Both the position numbers and the translations under genes were made by a program. From Massilia norwichensis (GTDB lineage: Bacteria > Pseudomonadota > Gammaproteobacteria > Burkholderiales > Burkholderiaceae_D): 64,000 nucleotides of DNA. Positions within the stretch are counted from its first letter, which is position 1, and each line of letters begins with the position of its first letter. The notes below the pieces were generated by a model. The model was given only the letters and a program-made list of their open reading frames with translations, made no database searches and was not told where the DNA came from. Where the stretch lies: contig NZ_JANUGX010000029.1 in the NCBI RefSeq assembly GCF_024753245.1, positions 25,688 through 89,687 of the forward strand, written 5' to 3'. Positions 53,029 through 62,114 of the stretch are shown here, piece by piece.

Positions 53029-53706
53029 ATGCCAGCGAACCGCCCTGCCATCCGTGAGCTCGGCCGCGCCGATTACGACACCGTCTTCGCCGCCATGCGC
53101 GCCTTCACGGATGCGCGCACGCCCGATACCCCCGACGAACTCTGGATCGTCGAGCACCCGCCGGTGTACACGCTCGGCCTCGGCGCCGACCCCGGCCACA
53201 TCCTGAGCGCCCACGACATTCCCGTGGTGCAAACCGACCGCGGTGGCGAAGTGACCTACCACGGTCCGGGCCAGGTCGTGATCTACCTGCTGATGGACCT
53301 GCGCCGCAACAAGCCCGGCGGCAAGCTGTATGCGCGCCAGTTCGTCAACAAGATCGAGCAGGCGGTCATCGATGTGCTGGCGGCGTATAATCTGGCAGGT
53401 GAACGCGTCGACGGCGCGCCCGGCATCTACATCGCCGAAGGACCGCGCAAGGGCGCCAAGATTGCCGCCCTCGGCCTGAAAGTGCGCGGTAACGGCTGCA
53501 CCTACCACGGCGTATCGCTGAACGTGGCGATGGACCTGGCGCCCTTTACCTGGATCAACCCGTGCGGCTATTCCGGGCTGGCCACGGTGGACATGCGCAC
53601 CATGGGCGTGGAAGCGCCGCTGCATGACGTCCAGCAGGCGCTGGCGCAGGCGCTGGTGCGCCATCTGGCGGTCGAGCCAGAAGCCGCAACGATCAACTCC
53701 AACTGA
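53029..53706 (+). CDS. lipB: lipoyl(octanoyl) transferase
   Basis: 225 residues from ATG 53029. Motifs: RGGEVTYHGPGQVVIYLLMDL, GAKIAALGLKVRGNGCTYHG, and the catalytic-Cys segment INPCGYSGL. It moves an octanoyl group from ACP to lipoyl domains of 2-oxoacid dehydrogenases and GcvH. The operon order ybeD-lipB-lipA is conserved in proteobacteria. Confidence 0.97.
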   Translation: MPANRPAIRELGRADYDTVFAAMRAFTDARTPDTPDELWIVEHPPVYTLGLGADPGHILSAHDIPVVQTDRGGEVTYHGPGQVVIYLLMDLRRNKPGGKLYARQFVNKIEQAVIDVLAAYNLAGERVDGAPGIYIAEGPRKGAKIAALGLKVRGNGCTYHGVSLNVAMDLAPFTWINPCGYSGLATVDMRTMGVEAPLHDVQQALAQALVRHLAVEPEAATINSN

Positions 53707-53735
53707 ACGCCCATCGGGCGAAAGAGCAAGAGCAC

Positions 53736-54728
53736 ATGACTTCCGAAATCGATACCGGCACTGCCGCAGCAGTGGCCTACAACGCCAGCGCCAAGCAGAA
53801 AGGCTCCGACAAGACCTCGCGCATCCCGATCAAGATCGTGCCGATCGAGCAGCACGAGCGCCTCAAGAAGCCGGACTGGATTCGCGTCAAGGCCGCCACC
53901 GCGTCCTCGCGTTTCTACGAGATCAAGGACATCCTGCGCGCCAACAACCTGGTGACCGTGTGCGAGGAAGCCAGCTGCCCGAACATCGGCGAATGCTTCG
54001 GCAAGGGCACCGCCACCTTCATGATCATGGGCGACAAGTGCACCCGCCGCTGCCCGTTCTGCGACGTCGGCCACGGCCGTCCGGATCCGCTGGATGTGAA
54101 TGAGCCGGGCAACCTGGCCAAGACCATCGCCGACCTGCGCCTGTCCTATGTCGTGATCACCTCGGTCGACCGCGACGACCTGCGCGACGGCGGCGCCGGC
54201 CACTTCGTCGAGTGCATCCAGAAGACCCGCGCATTGAGCCCGAACACCAAGATCGAAGTGCTGGTGCCGGACTTCCGCGGCCGCCTGGAAAAGGCGCTGA
54301 ACATCTTCGCCGACGGCCTGCCGGACGTGATGAACCACAACTTGGAAACCGTGCCGCGCCTGTACAAGGAAGCGCGCCCGGGCGCCGACTACCAGCACTC
54401 GCTGGTGCTGCTGCGCGATTTCAAGGCCAAGTACCCGAACGCGGTCACCAAGTCCGGCCTGATGGTGGGCCTGGGCGAGACCGACGAGGAAATCCTCGAA
54501 GTCATGCGCGACATGCGCGCGCACGACATCGACATGCTGACCATCGGCCAGTACCTGGCGCCGTCGAACTCGCACCTGCCGGTGCGCCGCTACGTGCACC
54601 CGGACACTTTTAAAATGTTCGAAGAGAAGGCCTATGAGATGGGCTTCGTGCACGCGGCCGTGGGTGCGATGGTGCGTTCGTCGTATCACGCCGACCAGCA
54701 GGCGCACGAGGCAGGCGTGGCTGCGTAA
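53736..54728 (+). CDS. lipA: lipoyl synthase
   Basis: 330 residues. Radical-SAM enzyme inserting sulfur at C6 and C8 of octanoyl chains. The auxiliary cluster Cys are C76, C81 and C87 (CEEASCPNIGEC); the SAM cluster is C102, C106, C109 (CTRRCPFC). The C-terminal RSSYHAD segment with its conserved Ser is present. It follows lipB by 29 bases, completing the lipoate pathway. Confidence 0.98.
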   Translation: MTSEIDTGTAAAVAYNASAKQKGSDKTSRIPIKIVPIEQHERLKKPDWIRVKAATASSRFYEIKDILRANNLVTVCEEASCPNIGECFGKGTATFMIMGDKCTRRCPFCDVGHGRPDPLDVNEPGNLAKTIADLRLSYVVITSVDRDDLRDGGAGHFVECIQKTRALSPNTKIEVLVPDFRGRLEKALNIFADGLPDVMNHNLETVPRLYKEARPGADYQHSLVLLRDFKAKYPNAVTKSGLMVGLGETDEEILEVMRDMRAHDIDMLTIGQYLAPSNSHLPVRRYVHPDTFKMFEEKAYEMGFVHAAVGAMVRSSYHADQQAHEAGVAA

Positions 54729-54750
54729 GCCAGTCTTTTCCAGCAGTACA

Positions 54751-54816
54751 GCGTGGGCGGAGGCCGCCCACCCTACGGAATATGATCCGGTAGGGTGGGC
54801 GGCCTCCGCCCACGGC
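54751..54816. repeat. paired REP-like inverted repeats
   Basis: GTGGGCGG-AGG-CCGCCCACCCTAC and its mirror TAGGGTGGGCGG-CCTCC-GCCCAC lie 12 bases apart (54752-54776 and 54790-54814), forming a long stem. Same family as 39176, 45012 and 63948. Confidence 0.8.
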
Positions 54817-54897
54817 TTTTTCTCCAAGGCTAGCTGAACATGGCCCATGCGCCATCCGCGTTATATTGGCAACAAACCAAGCCTGTCCCCCAAGAAC

Positions 54898-56883
54898 ATG
54901 ATTCAACATCGCAGCGATAACGATTCCGACACCAACCTGGGCGACGACGACGCCTTCCTCGAACACGACCTGAAACTGGCCGCGCGCGGCGTCGAGCTGG
55001 TCAAGATGGAAGGTCGCGTCTTCCTGCGCTTTGCCGGCGCGGTGCGCGTCGACGGCCTGCACGTCGACTACCGCCTGGTACCGGCGCGCGGCGTGCTGGC
55101 CAAGCCGAGCAAATGGCGCAAGATGGATCTCGGCGCGCGGCGCGAACTGATCGAGGAACGCGCCACCCGCGATGCCATCGACGACCTCAACCAGGACGTC
55201 GAGGAATTCGTGCGCGACATCGCCGACCGCTGCGAGGACGCCGGCTTCGACCCGATGCTGTTCCTGCACGTGCTGGAAGAGCTGGAAACTTCGGAGCCGG
55301 CCGAATACGTGTTCGAGCGCATCCACCAGCGCCTCGAGCACGCCGTCGAACGCGATCAGGAAGAGCGCCACGCCGCGCGCACCAAGGAAAGCATCAACCT
55401 GGCGGAATACCCGCAATCCTTCGAGGTCGCCAGCAAGATGGCGCGCCGCTTCATTGCCCTGCTCGGGCCGACCAACTCCGGCAAGACCCACCGCGCGATG
55501 GAGCACCTGGCGCAGGCCGAGAGCGGCGTCTACCTGGCGCCGCTGCGCCTGCTGGCGCTGGAAAACTACGAACGCCTGCAGGGCGTGATCAAGGAAGATG
55601 GCGAACCGCTGGCAGTCAGCCTGGTCACCGGCGAAGAGCGGCGCCTGGCCGAGAACGCGACCCACGTCGCCAGTACCGTCGAGATGCTCGACACCAAGAC
55701 CAAGGTCGAGGTGGCGGTGATCGACGAGATCCAGATGCTGGCCGACCGCGACCGCGGCGCCGCCTGGACCGCGGCCGTGTGCGGGGCGCCGGCCTCGGTC
55801 GTCTACCTGGTCGGGGCACCGGAAGCGCGGCGCGCGATCGAGGCGCTGGCCGAGCGCCTGGAATGCCCGCTCGAAGTCCACGTGCTCAAGCGAAAGGCGC
55901 CGCTGTCGATGGAACCCAGCGCCGTGCGCAAGATCCGCAACCTGCGGCGCGGCGATGCCGTGATCGCCTTTTCGCGCCGCAACGTGCTGATGTGGCGCGA
56001 CATGATCACCGAGATGGGTTTGTCGGTGGCCACGGTGTACGGCAATCTGTCGCCGGAAGTACGGCGCGCCCAGGCCGAGCGTTTCCGTGAAGGGCAGGCC
56101 GATATCGTGGTCGGCACCGACGCCATCGCGATGGGCTTGAACATGCCGATCCAGCGCATCGTGATGACCACGGCGGTGAAATACAACGGCGTCGAGGAAG
56201 AAGAAATTTCGGCGGCGCTGGCCAAGCAGATCGCCGGGCGGGCAGGGCGCTATGGCGTGCATGAAGAAGGTTTTGTGGCCGGCTACGACGACGAGACCCA
56301 CGACATCATCCGCTCGCTGATGAAGGAAAAGATCCCGCCCGTCAAAGCCAGCGGCTTCGCGGTGGCGCCTTCGCTCGAGCAATTGCACCGCATCGCTTCG
56401 GTGACCGGCGAAACCTCGCTGGTGAAATTGCTGAAGCGTTTTGTCCACAACATCGACGTGCCGGACGGCTTCTTCTATCCGCGCATCACGGAAGAGCAGA
56501 ACGAGCGCGCCGAGTGGCTCGACACCCTCGATTTGTCGGTGGCCGAGAAATTCACGATGTCGCTGGTGCCGATCTCGACCCGCGTGCCGACGCTGGAAAG
56601 CGCCTGGTCGCACTGGGCGCAATCGCTGGCCAAGAAGCGGGTCTGCAAGTTGCAGCCGCATCCGCAGGAGATGTTCTGGCAGAACCTGCAGGAAGTCGAG
56701 GACACTTGCCGCATGTATTCGGCCTATGCCTGGCTGGGTTACCGGATGCCGGATTATTTCCCCAGCATCGAGCTGGCCCAGCAGCTGGCGCGCGAAGCCT
56801 CGGAGCGCGTCGATTCGCTGCTGCAGCAGCAGAATGCGGCGGCGCGCAAGCGGCAGTCGAAAAAGGAGCGGGGCCGCTGGTAA
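54898..56883 (+). CDS. Suv3-like superfamily 2 RNA helicase
   Basis: 661 residues from ATG 54898 (AAGAA upstream); the earlier ATG at 54847 has a TATATT box after it. Walker A GPTNSGKTH lies near residue 190 and DEIQ near 276. C-terminal motifs QIAGRAGRYG and PVKASGFAVAPSLEQL, with FFYPRITEEQNERAEWLD following, fit the Suv3 family, RNA/DNA helicases of the mitochondrial degradosome. Bacterial homologues are sporadic. It likely acts in RNA turnover or unwinding in the cytoplasm; nuclease partner unknown. No SUV3 CTD zinc motif was checked. Confidence 0.85.
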   Translation: MIQHRSDNDSDTNLGDDDAFLEHDLKLAARGVELVKMEGRVFLRFAGAVRVDGLHVDYRLVPARGVLAKPSKWRKMDLGARRELIEERATRDAIDDLNQDVEEFVRDIADRCEDAGFDPMLFLHVLEELETSEPAEYVFERIHQRLEHAVERDQEERHAARTKESINLAEYPQSFEVASKMARRFIALLGPTNSGKTHRAMEHLAQAESGVYLAPLRLLALENYERLQGVIKEDGEPLAVSLVTGEERRLAENATHVASTVEMLDTKTKVEVAVIDEIQMLADRDRGAAWTAAVCGAPASVVYLVGAPEARRAIEALAERLECPLEVHVLKRKAPLSMEPSAVRKIRNLRRGDAVIAFSRRNVLMWRDMITEMGLSVATVYGNLSPEVRRAQAERFREGQADIVVGTDAIAMGLNMPIQRIVMTTAVKYNGVEEEEISAALAKQIAGRAGRYGVHEEGFVAGYDDETHDIIRSLMKEKIPPVKASGFAVAPSLEQLHRIASVTGETSLVKLLKRFVHNIDVPDGFFYPRITEEQNERAEWLDTLDLSVAEKFTMSLVPISTRVPTLESAWSHWAQSLAKKRVCKLQPHPQEMFWQNLQEVEDTCRMYSAYAWLGYRMPDYFPSIELAQQLAREASERVDSLLQQQNAAARKRQSKKERGRW

Positions 56884-56913
56884 GGCCAGCGACCGAGCGG
56901 CCGGGTAAGGGGA

Positions 56914-57612
56914 TCAGTACGTCCGCCGCTCCGGCTGTCCCTTCGCATCCAGTTTGAGCACGCCCGGAATCCGGCGCAGCTTGTCCAGCAGCATATGGAA
57001 ATCGCTCTCGGACATGCGGGAAAAGGCAATCAGCACGTCGTCCACCTTGGACGCCTCTTCCTGCTGCTGGACGATGAAGGTGCTGATGCGGCTGGTCACT
57101 GGGCCGAGCTGCTGTTCCAGCACGTGCAGCGTCAGCATTCCACGTTCCGCCGAGATCATGACCTCGCGCTTCTGCCTCGACGAGAAATAGCGCCGTTCCA
57201 GCGGCTTGATGCCGGCCAGGATGATCAGGATGATGACGGTGGCGGCCACGGCGGCGAAATACAGTCCGCCGCCCGCGGCCAGGCCGATCGCCGCCACTGT
57301 CCACAGGCTGGCGGCCGTGGTCAGCCCGCGTACGATCTCGCCGCGCAGCAGGATCGAACCGGCGCCGAGGAAGCCGATGCCGGACACCACCTGCGCCGCA
57401 ACGCGCGAAGGATCGAGCGAAACGTGCTCGTGTTGCAGCACATCCATGAAGCCGTAGGCGGACACGATCATGAACAGGCAGGCGCCGACGCATACCAACA
57501 TGTGGGTGCGCAAGCCGGCCGCCCACGACAGGCGCTCGCGCTCGAAGCCGATGGCGCCGCCCAGCAGCGCGGCCAGGCCGAGGCGTGTAATGAGTTCCAG
57601 ATCGGGAAGCAA
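56914..57612 (-). CDS. MgtC/SapB-family membrane protein
   Basis: 232 residues from TTG 57612 (GGGGAC eight bases upstream). MgtC signature: LLGGAIGFERERL, GLRTHMLVCVGACLFMIVS, VSGIGFLGAGSILL, VRGLTTAASLWTVAAIGLAAG, then an ACT-like C-terminal domain from about 145. MgtC proteins influence magnesium homeostasis and can inhibit the F-ATPase, but this family is broad and not all do so. It lies 15 bases after a small gene on the same strand. Confidence 0.92.
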   Translation of the reverse strand: MLPDLELITRLGLAALLGGAIGFERERLSWAAGLRTHMLVCVGACLFMIVSAYGFMDVLQHEHVSLDPSRVAAQVVSGIGFLGAGSILLRGEIVRGLTTAASLWTVAAIGLAAGGGLYFAAVAATVIILIILAGIKPLERRYFSSRQKREVMISAERGMLTLHVLEQQLGPVTSRISTFIVQQQEEASKVDDVLIAFSRMSESDFHMLLDKLRRIPGVLKLDAKGQPERRTY

Positions 57613-57627
57613 GCTGCCGGTCCCCGC

Positions 57628-57843
57628 TCAGCCGGCCTGGCCGGTGCGCAGGGTTTGATCGACGGCGCCCAGCCATTCGTCCCACAGCGCCGGATCGCGC
57701 GTCTTGCCGTCGGCGTCGAGCTGGTATTCGCTGACCAGGTCGGCCAGGTCGCTGGATTCGGTCAGTTCGACCTCGCGCTGCAAAAAGGCCAGCATGGCCC
57801 GATAGGCCTGCTCGACCGTCATCGTATTGTCCGCTGCGTTCAT
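57628..57843 (-). CDS. conserved protein of unknown function, 71 residues
   Basis: From ATG 57843 with GAAGGAG upstream; an ATG 24 bases earlier lacks one. An acidic, soluble helical protein (MTVEQAYRAMLAFLQREVELTESSDLADLVSEYQLDADGKTRDPALWDEW). No signal or membrane segment. Precedes mgtC, possibly cotranscribed; function unknown. Confidence 0.8.
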   Translation of the reverse strand: MNAADNTMTVEQAYRAMLAFLQREVELTESSDLADLVSEYQLDADGKTRDPALWDEWLGAVDQTLRTGQAG

Positions 57844-57879
57844 GTTCGCTCCTTCGACGATGACCACAGCTTACCGCGT

Positions 57880-58512
57880 TCAGGGCCGGCAGCGCGCCGT
57901 GATGCCGGTGCCGTCCGCGCCCGCCACCGGGATGTCGGACGGCGGCGTGCCATTTCCCAGCACCATGGTGTTGCCGCCCACATAGCGCAGCGGCAGTTCC
58001 TCGCCGGCATAATCGGTCAGGCCCTGCGGCACGTAGATGGCGAAGCGGTAATCCAGATTCGTATAAAAGCCGTGGCGGAACACCTGGCTGGGCGGACCTT
58101 CGTGGATCTCGGCGGCAATCGCATCGACGATGGCGGCGGTATCGGTGCGCGTGTTCAGCTCGATCGAGTCGTCCAGGCGCAGCGTATAGGGCCGCAGCGG
58201 GCCGAAGCGGCGGCCGCCGAACTGGACGCGGAAGCGGTCGATGTCGTAATAGAAGGCGGGCACGTTGGCGCCGGTAACGTCGATGCTGCACACCACGAAC
58301 ACGGCCCAGAAACCCTGCGATTCCAGCGGCTGCACAAAGCGGATGGCTTCGTTGCGGCGCAAGGACACCGGATTGCTGAAAGCGATGCGGTGCACGTTGG
58401 CGACATGCTGGTAATGGACGACCACGGTATTGCGCAAGCCGGGATCCACGCTCGTGCAGCCTGCTGCCAGCAGGCACGGAAGCAAGAGCAGGAGTTGGAT
58501 GGGTTTGCGCAT
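57880..58512 (-). CDS. lipoprotein of unknown function, 210 residues
   Basis: GGAGAC upstream of the ATG; the signal peptide ends LLAAGC (Cys19). The mature part has segments such as FWAVFVVCSIDVTGANVPAFYYDIDRF and YTLRLDDSIEL, probably a beta-rich domain. No family recognised. Located between the small gene and the thioredoxin gene. Confidence 0.82.
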   Translation of the reverse strand: MRKPIQLLLLLPCLLAAGCTSVDPGLRNTVVVHYQHVANVHRIAFSNPVSLRRNEAIRFVQPLESQGFWAVFVVCSIDVTGANVPAFYYDIDRFRVQFGGRRFGPLRPYTLRLDDSIELNTRTDTAAIVDAIAAEIHEGPPSQVFRHGFYTNLDYRFAIYVPQGLTDYAGEELPLRYVGGNTMVLGNGTPPSDIPVAGADGTGITARCRP

Positions 58513-58592
58513 GAGGTCTCCAGCGAACGCGTCAAGCTTGGACCAGGCAGACAGCTTGGATTTGCGGGAGCTCAGGCGTGCGCGAGTGTGTT

Positions 58593-59114
58593 TCAGCTTG
58601 CGCTCAGCGATTTCTGCAGCAGCACGTGCAGCGAGGCGAAATCCGGCTCGCCCAGGTAGCGCTTGAGGATCTTGCCGTCCTTGCCGATGACGAAGGTGGT
58701 CGGCGTCATCGCCACGTCGCCGAACTGCTTGGCCAGGTCGCCGCCCGAATCGAGCGCCACCTTGAACGGCAGCTTGCGCGTCTCGGCGTAGTTCAGGACA
58801 TAGTTGGGCGGATCGTAGCTCATCGCCACGGCGACGAATTCCAGGCCCTGGTCCTTGAACTTGTTGTAGGTCTCGACCATCTGCGGCATTTCCTTCACGC
58901 AGGTGGTGCAGGACGTCGCCCAGAAATTGACCATCACGACTTTGCCGCGCAGGTTTTGCGAGCTGATCTTCTGGCCGTCGATGCTGATGAAGGTAACGTC
59001 GGGGGCCGTCGGCTGGTGGCTGAAAGCGGCAAAGCCGATGCCGGCGATGGCGAGCACGGCGGCGCCGATGGCGGCCGGTTTGAGCCAGGAACGGTTGGAA
59101 GCTGGGGCGGTCAT
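58593..59114 (-). CDS. TlpA/ResA-type membrane thioredoxin
   Basis: 173 residues with an N-terminal signal anchor (12-30). Thioredoxin fold with the CTTC active site (Cys69, Cys72), the family FWATSC stretch and the cis-Pro loop MTPTTFVI. TlpA-like proteins reduce periplasmic disulfides, for instance in cytochrome c maturation. It is separated by 69 bases from the dolP gene on the same strand. Confidence 0.92.
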   Translation of the reverse strand: MTAPASNRSWLKPAAIGAAVLAIAGIGFAAFSHQPTAPDVTFISIDGQKISSQNLRGKVVMVNFWATSCTTCVKEMPQMVETYNKFKDQGLEFVAVAMSYDPPNYVLNYAETRKLPFKVALDSGGDLAKQFGDVAMTPTTFVIGKDGKILKRYLGEPDFASLHVLLQKSLSAS

Positions 59115-59183
59115 GGGTTCATCTCATCCGTGAACAGGCGACGAATCATTATAAATCCGCCGCCTTTTCCCTGCCTGGAAGGA

Positions 59184-59813
59184 TTATTGCGCAGCCTGCG
59201 GCGGCGATTGCGGCTGCATCGCGCGCAGGTCTTCTTCGCTGATGTATTCGAAGATCTTGACCACGCGGATCACGCCCGACACGCCTTGCGCCACCTGGGC
59301 CGCGATATTGCCTTCGCGCTGGGTCACCAGACCCATCAGGTAGACATTGCCGCGCTCGGTGACGACCTTGAAGGAGTTCGCCGAGACGGTCTTCTTGTCG
59401 GCCAGGCTGATCTTGACCTTGCTGGTGATCAGGGCATCGTTCGAACGCGAGGTGTAGCTCGACGGGCCTGCCACGACCAGCTCGTTGATCACGTTGTCGA
59501 CGTTGGTGATGCCGCGCACTTCGGCTTCGACGGCGCGCTTCATTTCCTCGTCGCGCACTTCGCCGGTCAGCAGCACCTTGCGGTTGTAGCTGTTGACGTT
59601 GACGTGACCGGCATCGCCGACGATCTGCGGCATGCGGGTCTCGGCCTTGACCGCAATCGCCTTGTCCTCGGTCTGGGCGCCCAGGGTGCGGCGGTCGGTG
59701 GTGGCGACCGCGCCCGCGACCATGCCGCCTGCAACCACGGCCACGCAACCTTGCAGCGAGACCAGCAGGGAACCGAGCAGGGCAGCGGTCAGGACGGCTT
59801 TCTTAACTTGCAT
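59184..59813 (-). CDS. dolP: BON-domain lipoprotein DolP (YraP)
   Basis: 209 residues with a leader ending in SLQGC (Cys23), a probable lipobox. Two BON domains (about 50-115 and 130-190; AVKAETRMPQIVGDAGHVNVNSYNRKVLLTGEV, NALITSKVKIS...GNVYLMGLVT). In E. coli DolP supports outer-membrane integrity. Its start overlaps the end of diaA by 11 bases; the order lpoA-yraN-diaA-dolP, divergent from rsmI, is the E. coli one. Confidence 0.93.
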   Translation of the reverse strand: MQVKKAVLTAALLGSLLVSLQGCVAVVAGGMVAGAVATTDRRTLGAQTEDKAIAVKAETRMPQIVGDAGHVNVNSYNRKVLLTGEVRDEEMKRAVEAEVRGITNVDNVINELVVAGPSSYTSRSNDALITSKVKISLADKKTVSANSFKVVTERGNVYLMGLVTQREGNIAAQVAQGVSGVIRVVKIFEYISEEDLRAMQPQSPPQAAQ

Positions 59814-60399
59814 CTTCTTCTCCGAACAGGGCGACGTCGATACCGTCGCAGATACTGTGGATCGCCACCAGGTGCACTTCCTGGATGCGCGCGGTGCGGC
59901 TGTGCTGCACGTTGATATGCACGTCGGCCTCGGTCAGCAGCTTGCCCAGCTTGCCGCCGTCCTTGCCGGTCAGGGCGACCACGCGCATTTCGCGCTCGAG
60001 CGCCGCTTCGACGGCCGCGACCACGTTGCCGGAATTACCCGAGGTCGAGATCGCCAGCAGAATGTCGCCGGCCTGGCCCAGGGCCTGGACCTGCTTGCTG
60101 AAGATTTCGTTGAAGCTATAGTCGTTGCCGACCGCCGTGATGATCGAGGTGTCGGTGGACAGCGAGATCGCCGGCAGCGGGAAACGCTCGCGTTCGAAAC
60201 GGCCGACCAGCTCGGCAGCGAAGTGCTGGGCATCGCCGGCGGAACCGCCGTTACCGCATGCCAGGATCTTGTTGCCGTTGGACAGGGCATTGAACATCAG
60301 TTCGATGGCCTGGGAGATAGGTTGTGCCAGCAGCTGGCCCGACTTCAGTTTGAGTTCGGCGCTTTCCTGGAAATGGGCGAGGATGCGTTGAGTATTCAT
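59803..60399 (-). CDS. diaA: SIS-domain protein DiaA (phosphoheptose isomerase-like)
   Basis: 198 residues. SIS fold with GNGGSAGDAQHFAAELVGRF and ISTSGNSGNVVAA. By sequence it could be GmhA or DiaA; the syntenic context yraN-diaA-dolP favours DiaA, which binds DnaA and times initiation. Heptose synthesis by it is not excluded, since no other gmhA was seen. Confidence 0.88.
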   Translation of the reverse strand: MNTQRILAHFQESAELKLKSGQLLAQPISQAIELMFNALSNGNKILACGNGGSAGDAQHFAAELVGRFERERFPLPAISLSTDTSIITAVGNDYSFNEIFSKQVQALGQAGDILLAISTSGNSGNVVAAVEAALEREMRVVALTGKDGGKLGKLLTEADVHINVQHSRTARIQEVHLVAIHSICDGIDVALFGEEDAS

Positions 60400-60462
60400 G
60401 GTCGAAGATTATAGTGCAGCGGCAAGGTCTACCGTGCAAGTGGAGTAAGAAATGCTTACACT

Positions 60463-60825
60463 TCAATAGGATTCGATGGCGTTCCGTAACCATTCGAGCT
60501 GGCCGCCATCGATGGCGACGACGTCGATGCGGCAGGGCGGCATGCGCTGAAAACGCTGCAGATAGAACTGGGCGGCGCGCAGGATGCGGCGGATTTTCGC
60601 CGGTGTGATGCTGGCGGCGGCCCCGCCGCGGCTCCGGTCGGCACGCTGGCGCACCTCGACGAAGACCAGGGTAGGGCCCTCGCGCATGACGAGATCGATC
60701 TCGCCCAATTTACACCGGAAGTTCGCTTCGATCAGCACTAAACCGTGGCGCTGAAGATACGCCAGTGCCGATTCTTCTCCTTTTCGACCCTGTTCCTGCT
60801 TCGGCGACAGGCGGGTCGGCCACAT
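60463..60825 (-). CDS. yraN: YraN/UPF0102 family protein
   Basis: 120 residues. A restriction-endonuclease-like fold is seen: GRKGEESALAYLQRHG, NFRCKLGEIDLVM and VFVEVRQRADRS (catalytic D-ExK-like core: EIDLV, VEVR). Its true substrate is unknown; some act as nucleases of Holliday-like DNA. Its start is one base from the lpoA stop. Confidence 0.92.
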   Translation of the reverse strand: MWPTRLSPKQEQGRKGEESALAYLQRHGLVLIEANFRCKLGEIDLVMREGPTLVFVEVRQRADRSRGGAAASITPAKIRRILRAAQFYLQRFQRMPPCRIDVVAIDGGQLEWLRNAIESY

Positions 60826-60826
60826 G

Positions 60827-62104
60827 TCAGGGCCCCGCTTCGACGGGGTCGAAATTGCCGTCGCGGTAGATGGCCATGGCTTCGCGCCGTTGCAGCCGCG
60901 GCCCGTTCGGGTCGACTTCGAGGCGCCCGGTCACGCCGTCGATGACGAAGGGACCGCCGGGACGCAGAGCCAGCTCGCGCGCGACCAGGAAGGCGTCGAT
61001 GCCGAGCGCGTACAGGCGGTTCATGGTCAGCGGCTGCTCAAGCTCGAGCGGGCGCGGATAGACCATCACCGCACGGTGGTCGGGCCGCACCAGCCAGGGC
61101 ACGTCGACCAGGCGCAGGCCGTTCAGTTCGCTCATCGCCACGCCGGACGCGCGGCCCGGATTGCCGGCGCTGCCGGCGTATAAAGGGATCGCGCTGCCGG
61201 TCTGGGCGCGCACCTGGCGCAGTTCGACCACGTCGAGCGCGGCGAATAGCAGCTCGGGCGGATCGACATCCAGCCGCGCCTTCAGGTCGGCCATCGCGGC
61301 CTGGTCGACGCGGCCATCGGCGGACGGAACGGAGAAGCGCTGCCCGGTATGGCCGAGCTCGTTCCAGCGCGCTTCGAAGGCGCTGGCGGCACGCTGGGCC
61401 CAGGGCGCATTGCCGGTGAGGATCAGTACCCGTCCTTGCGGATGCTCGCGGGCCGCCCACTCGGCTGCCTGCCTGGCTTCGTCCTCGATCGACAGGCCGA
61501 CCACCAGCATGCCGCGCGGCAGGTTACCGCGTGGTTCAGGATGATTGAGGGCAACGGTCGGGCGGGTGATATTGCCACCGGCGACCAGGGCGCTGACGGC
61601 CGGACGGGCCAGCGGGCCGACGATGACGTCGTGCGACCTGGCCGCATCGGCATAGGCGGTGAGCGCATCGGTGGTGCCATCGCCGGTGGACACCAGGTCG
61701 ACCGTCATGCCGGTGCCGTCGCGTTCGACGCTGGCCATGAAGCCGGCGCGCACCGCTTCGGCGGCAGCGCCCAGCGTGGCGGAATTCATGGGCAGCAGCA
61801 GGGCCACGCGGACCGGGCCGGCGCCGCGCGCGGCGGGTGCGCTGCCGGCATTGGCAACAGGTTCCTGGCCCGGCAGCAGGATCGGCGCGGTCTGCACCGG
61901 CGCCGGTTCGACTTCGCGCGCGGGCGGCACATAGCTTGGCGCCGGCGCGGGTTCCGGACAGGCATAGTCGCCGCTACGGGGACTTGCGCTTGCGCTGCCG
62001 GGCGCGCACAATCCGTGCGGCTCGTCGAGACTTACCGTGCTGCAGCCGGCCAGCAGTACCATACACAGTCCCGCACCCAGCGCCTTCAGTTTTTTTATCA
62101 GCAT
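60827..62104 (-). CDS. lpoA: LpoA-type (LppC) penicillin-binding protein activator lipoprotein
   Basis: 425 residues from ATG 62104, where GGGGGA lies a few bases upstream; upstream ATGs would overlap rsmI. Lipobox LLAGC (Cys21). Periplasmic binding-protein fold: VALLLPMNSATLGAAAEAVRAG, DVIVGPLARPAVSALV, VLILTGNAPWAQR, FVIDGVTGRLEVDPNGP. In E. coli LpoA activates PBP1a; here only the C-terminal binding domain seems present, as in many beta-proteobacteria. It starts 10 bases from the divergent rsmI. Confidence 0.9.
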   Translation of the reverse strand: MLIKKLKALGAGLCMVLLAGCSTVSLDEPHGLCAPGSASASPRSGDYACPEPAPAPSYVPPAREVEPAPVQTAPILLPGQEPVANAGSAPAARGAGPVRVALLLPMNSATLGAAAEAVRAGFMASVERDGTGMTVDLVSTGDGTTDALTAYADAARSHDVIVGPLARPAVSALVAGGNITRPTVALNHPEPRGNLPRGMLVVGLSIEDEARQAAEWAAREHPQGRVLILTGNAPWAQRAASAFEARWNELGHTGQRFSVPSADGRVDQAAMADLKARLDVDPPELLFAALDVVELRQVRAQTGSAIPLYAGSAGNPGRASGVAMSELNGLRLVDVPWLVRPDHRAVMVYPRPLELEQPLTMNRLYALGIDAFLVARELALRPGGPFVIDGVTGRLEVDPNGPRLQRREAMAIYRDGNFDPVEAGP

Positions 62105-62114
62105 CCGATCCCCC

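Noticed and set aside
59803..60399. Phosphoheptose isomerase (gmhA) as the name of the SIS protein
   Set aside because: The gene order yraN-SIS-BON beside lpoA/rsmI matches diaA; GmhA activity cannot be excluded but is the weaker call.
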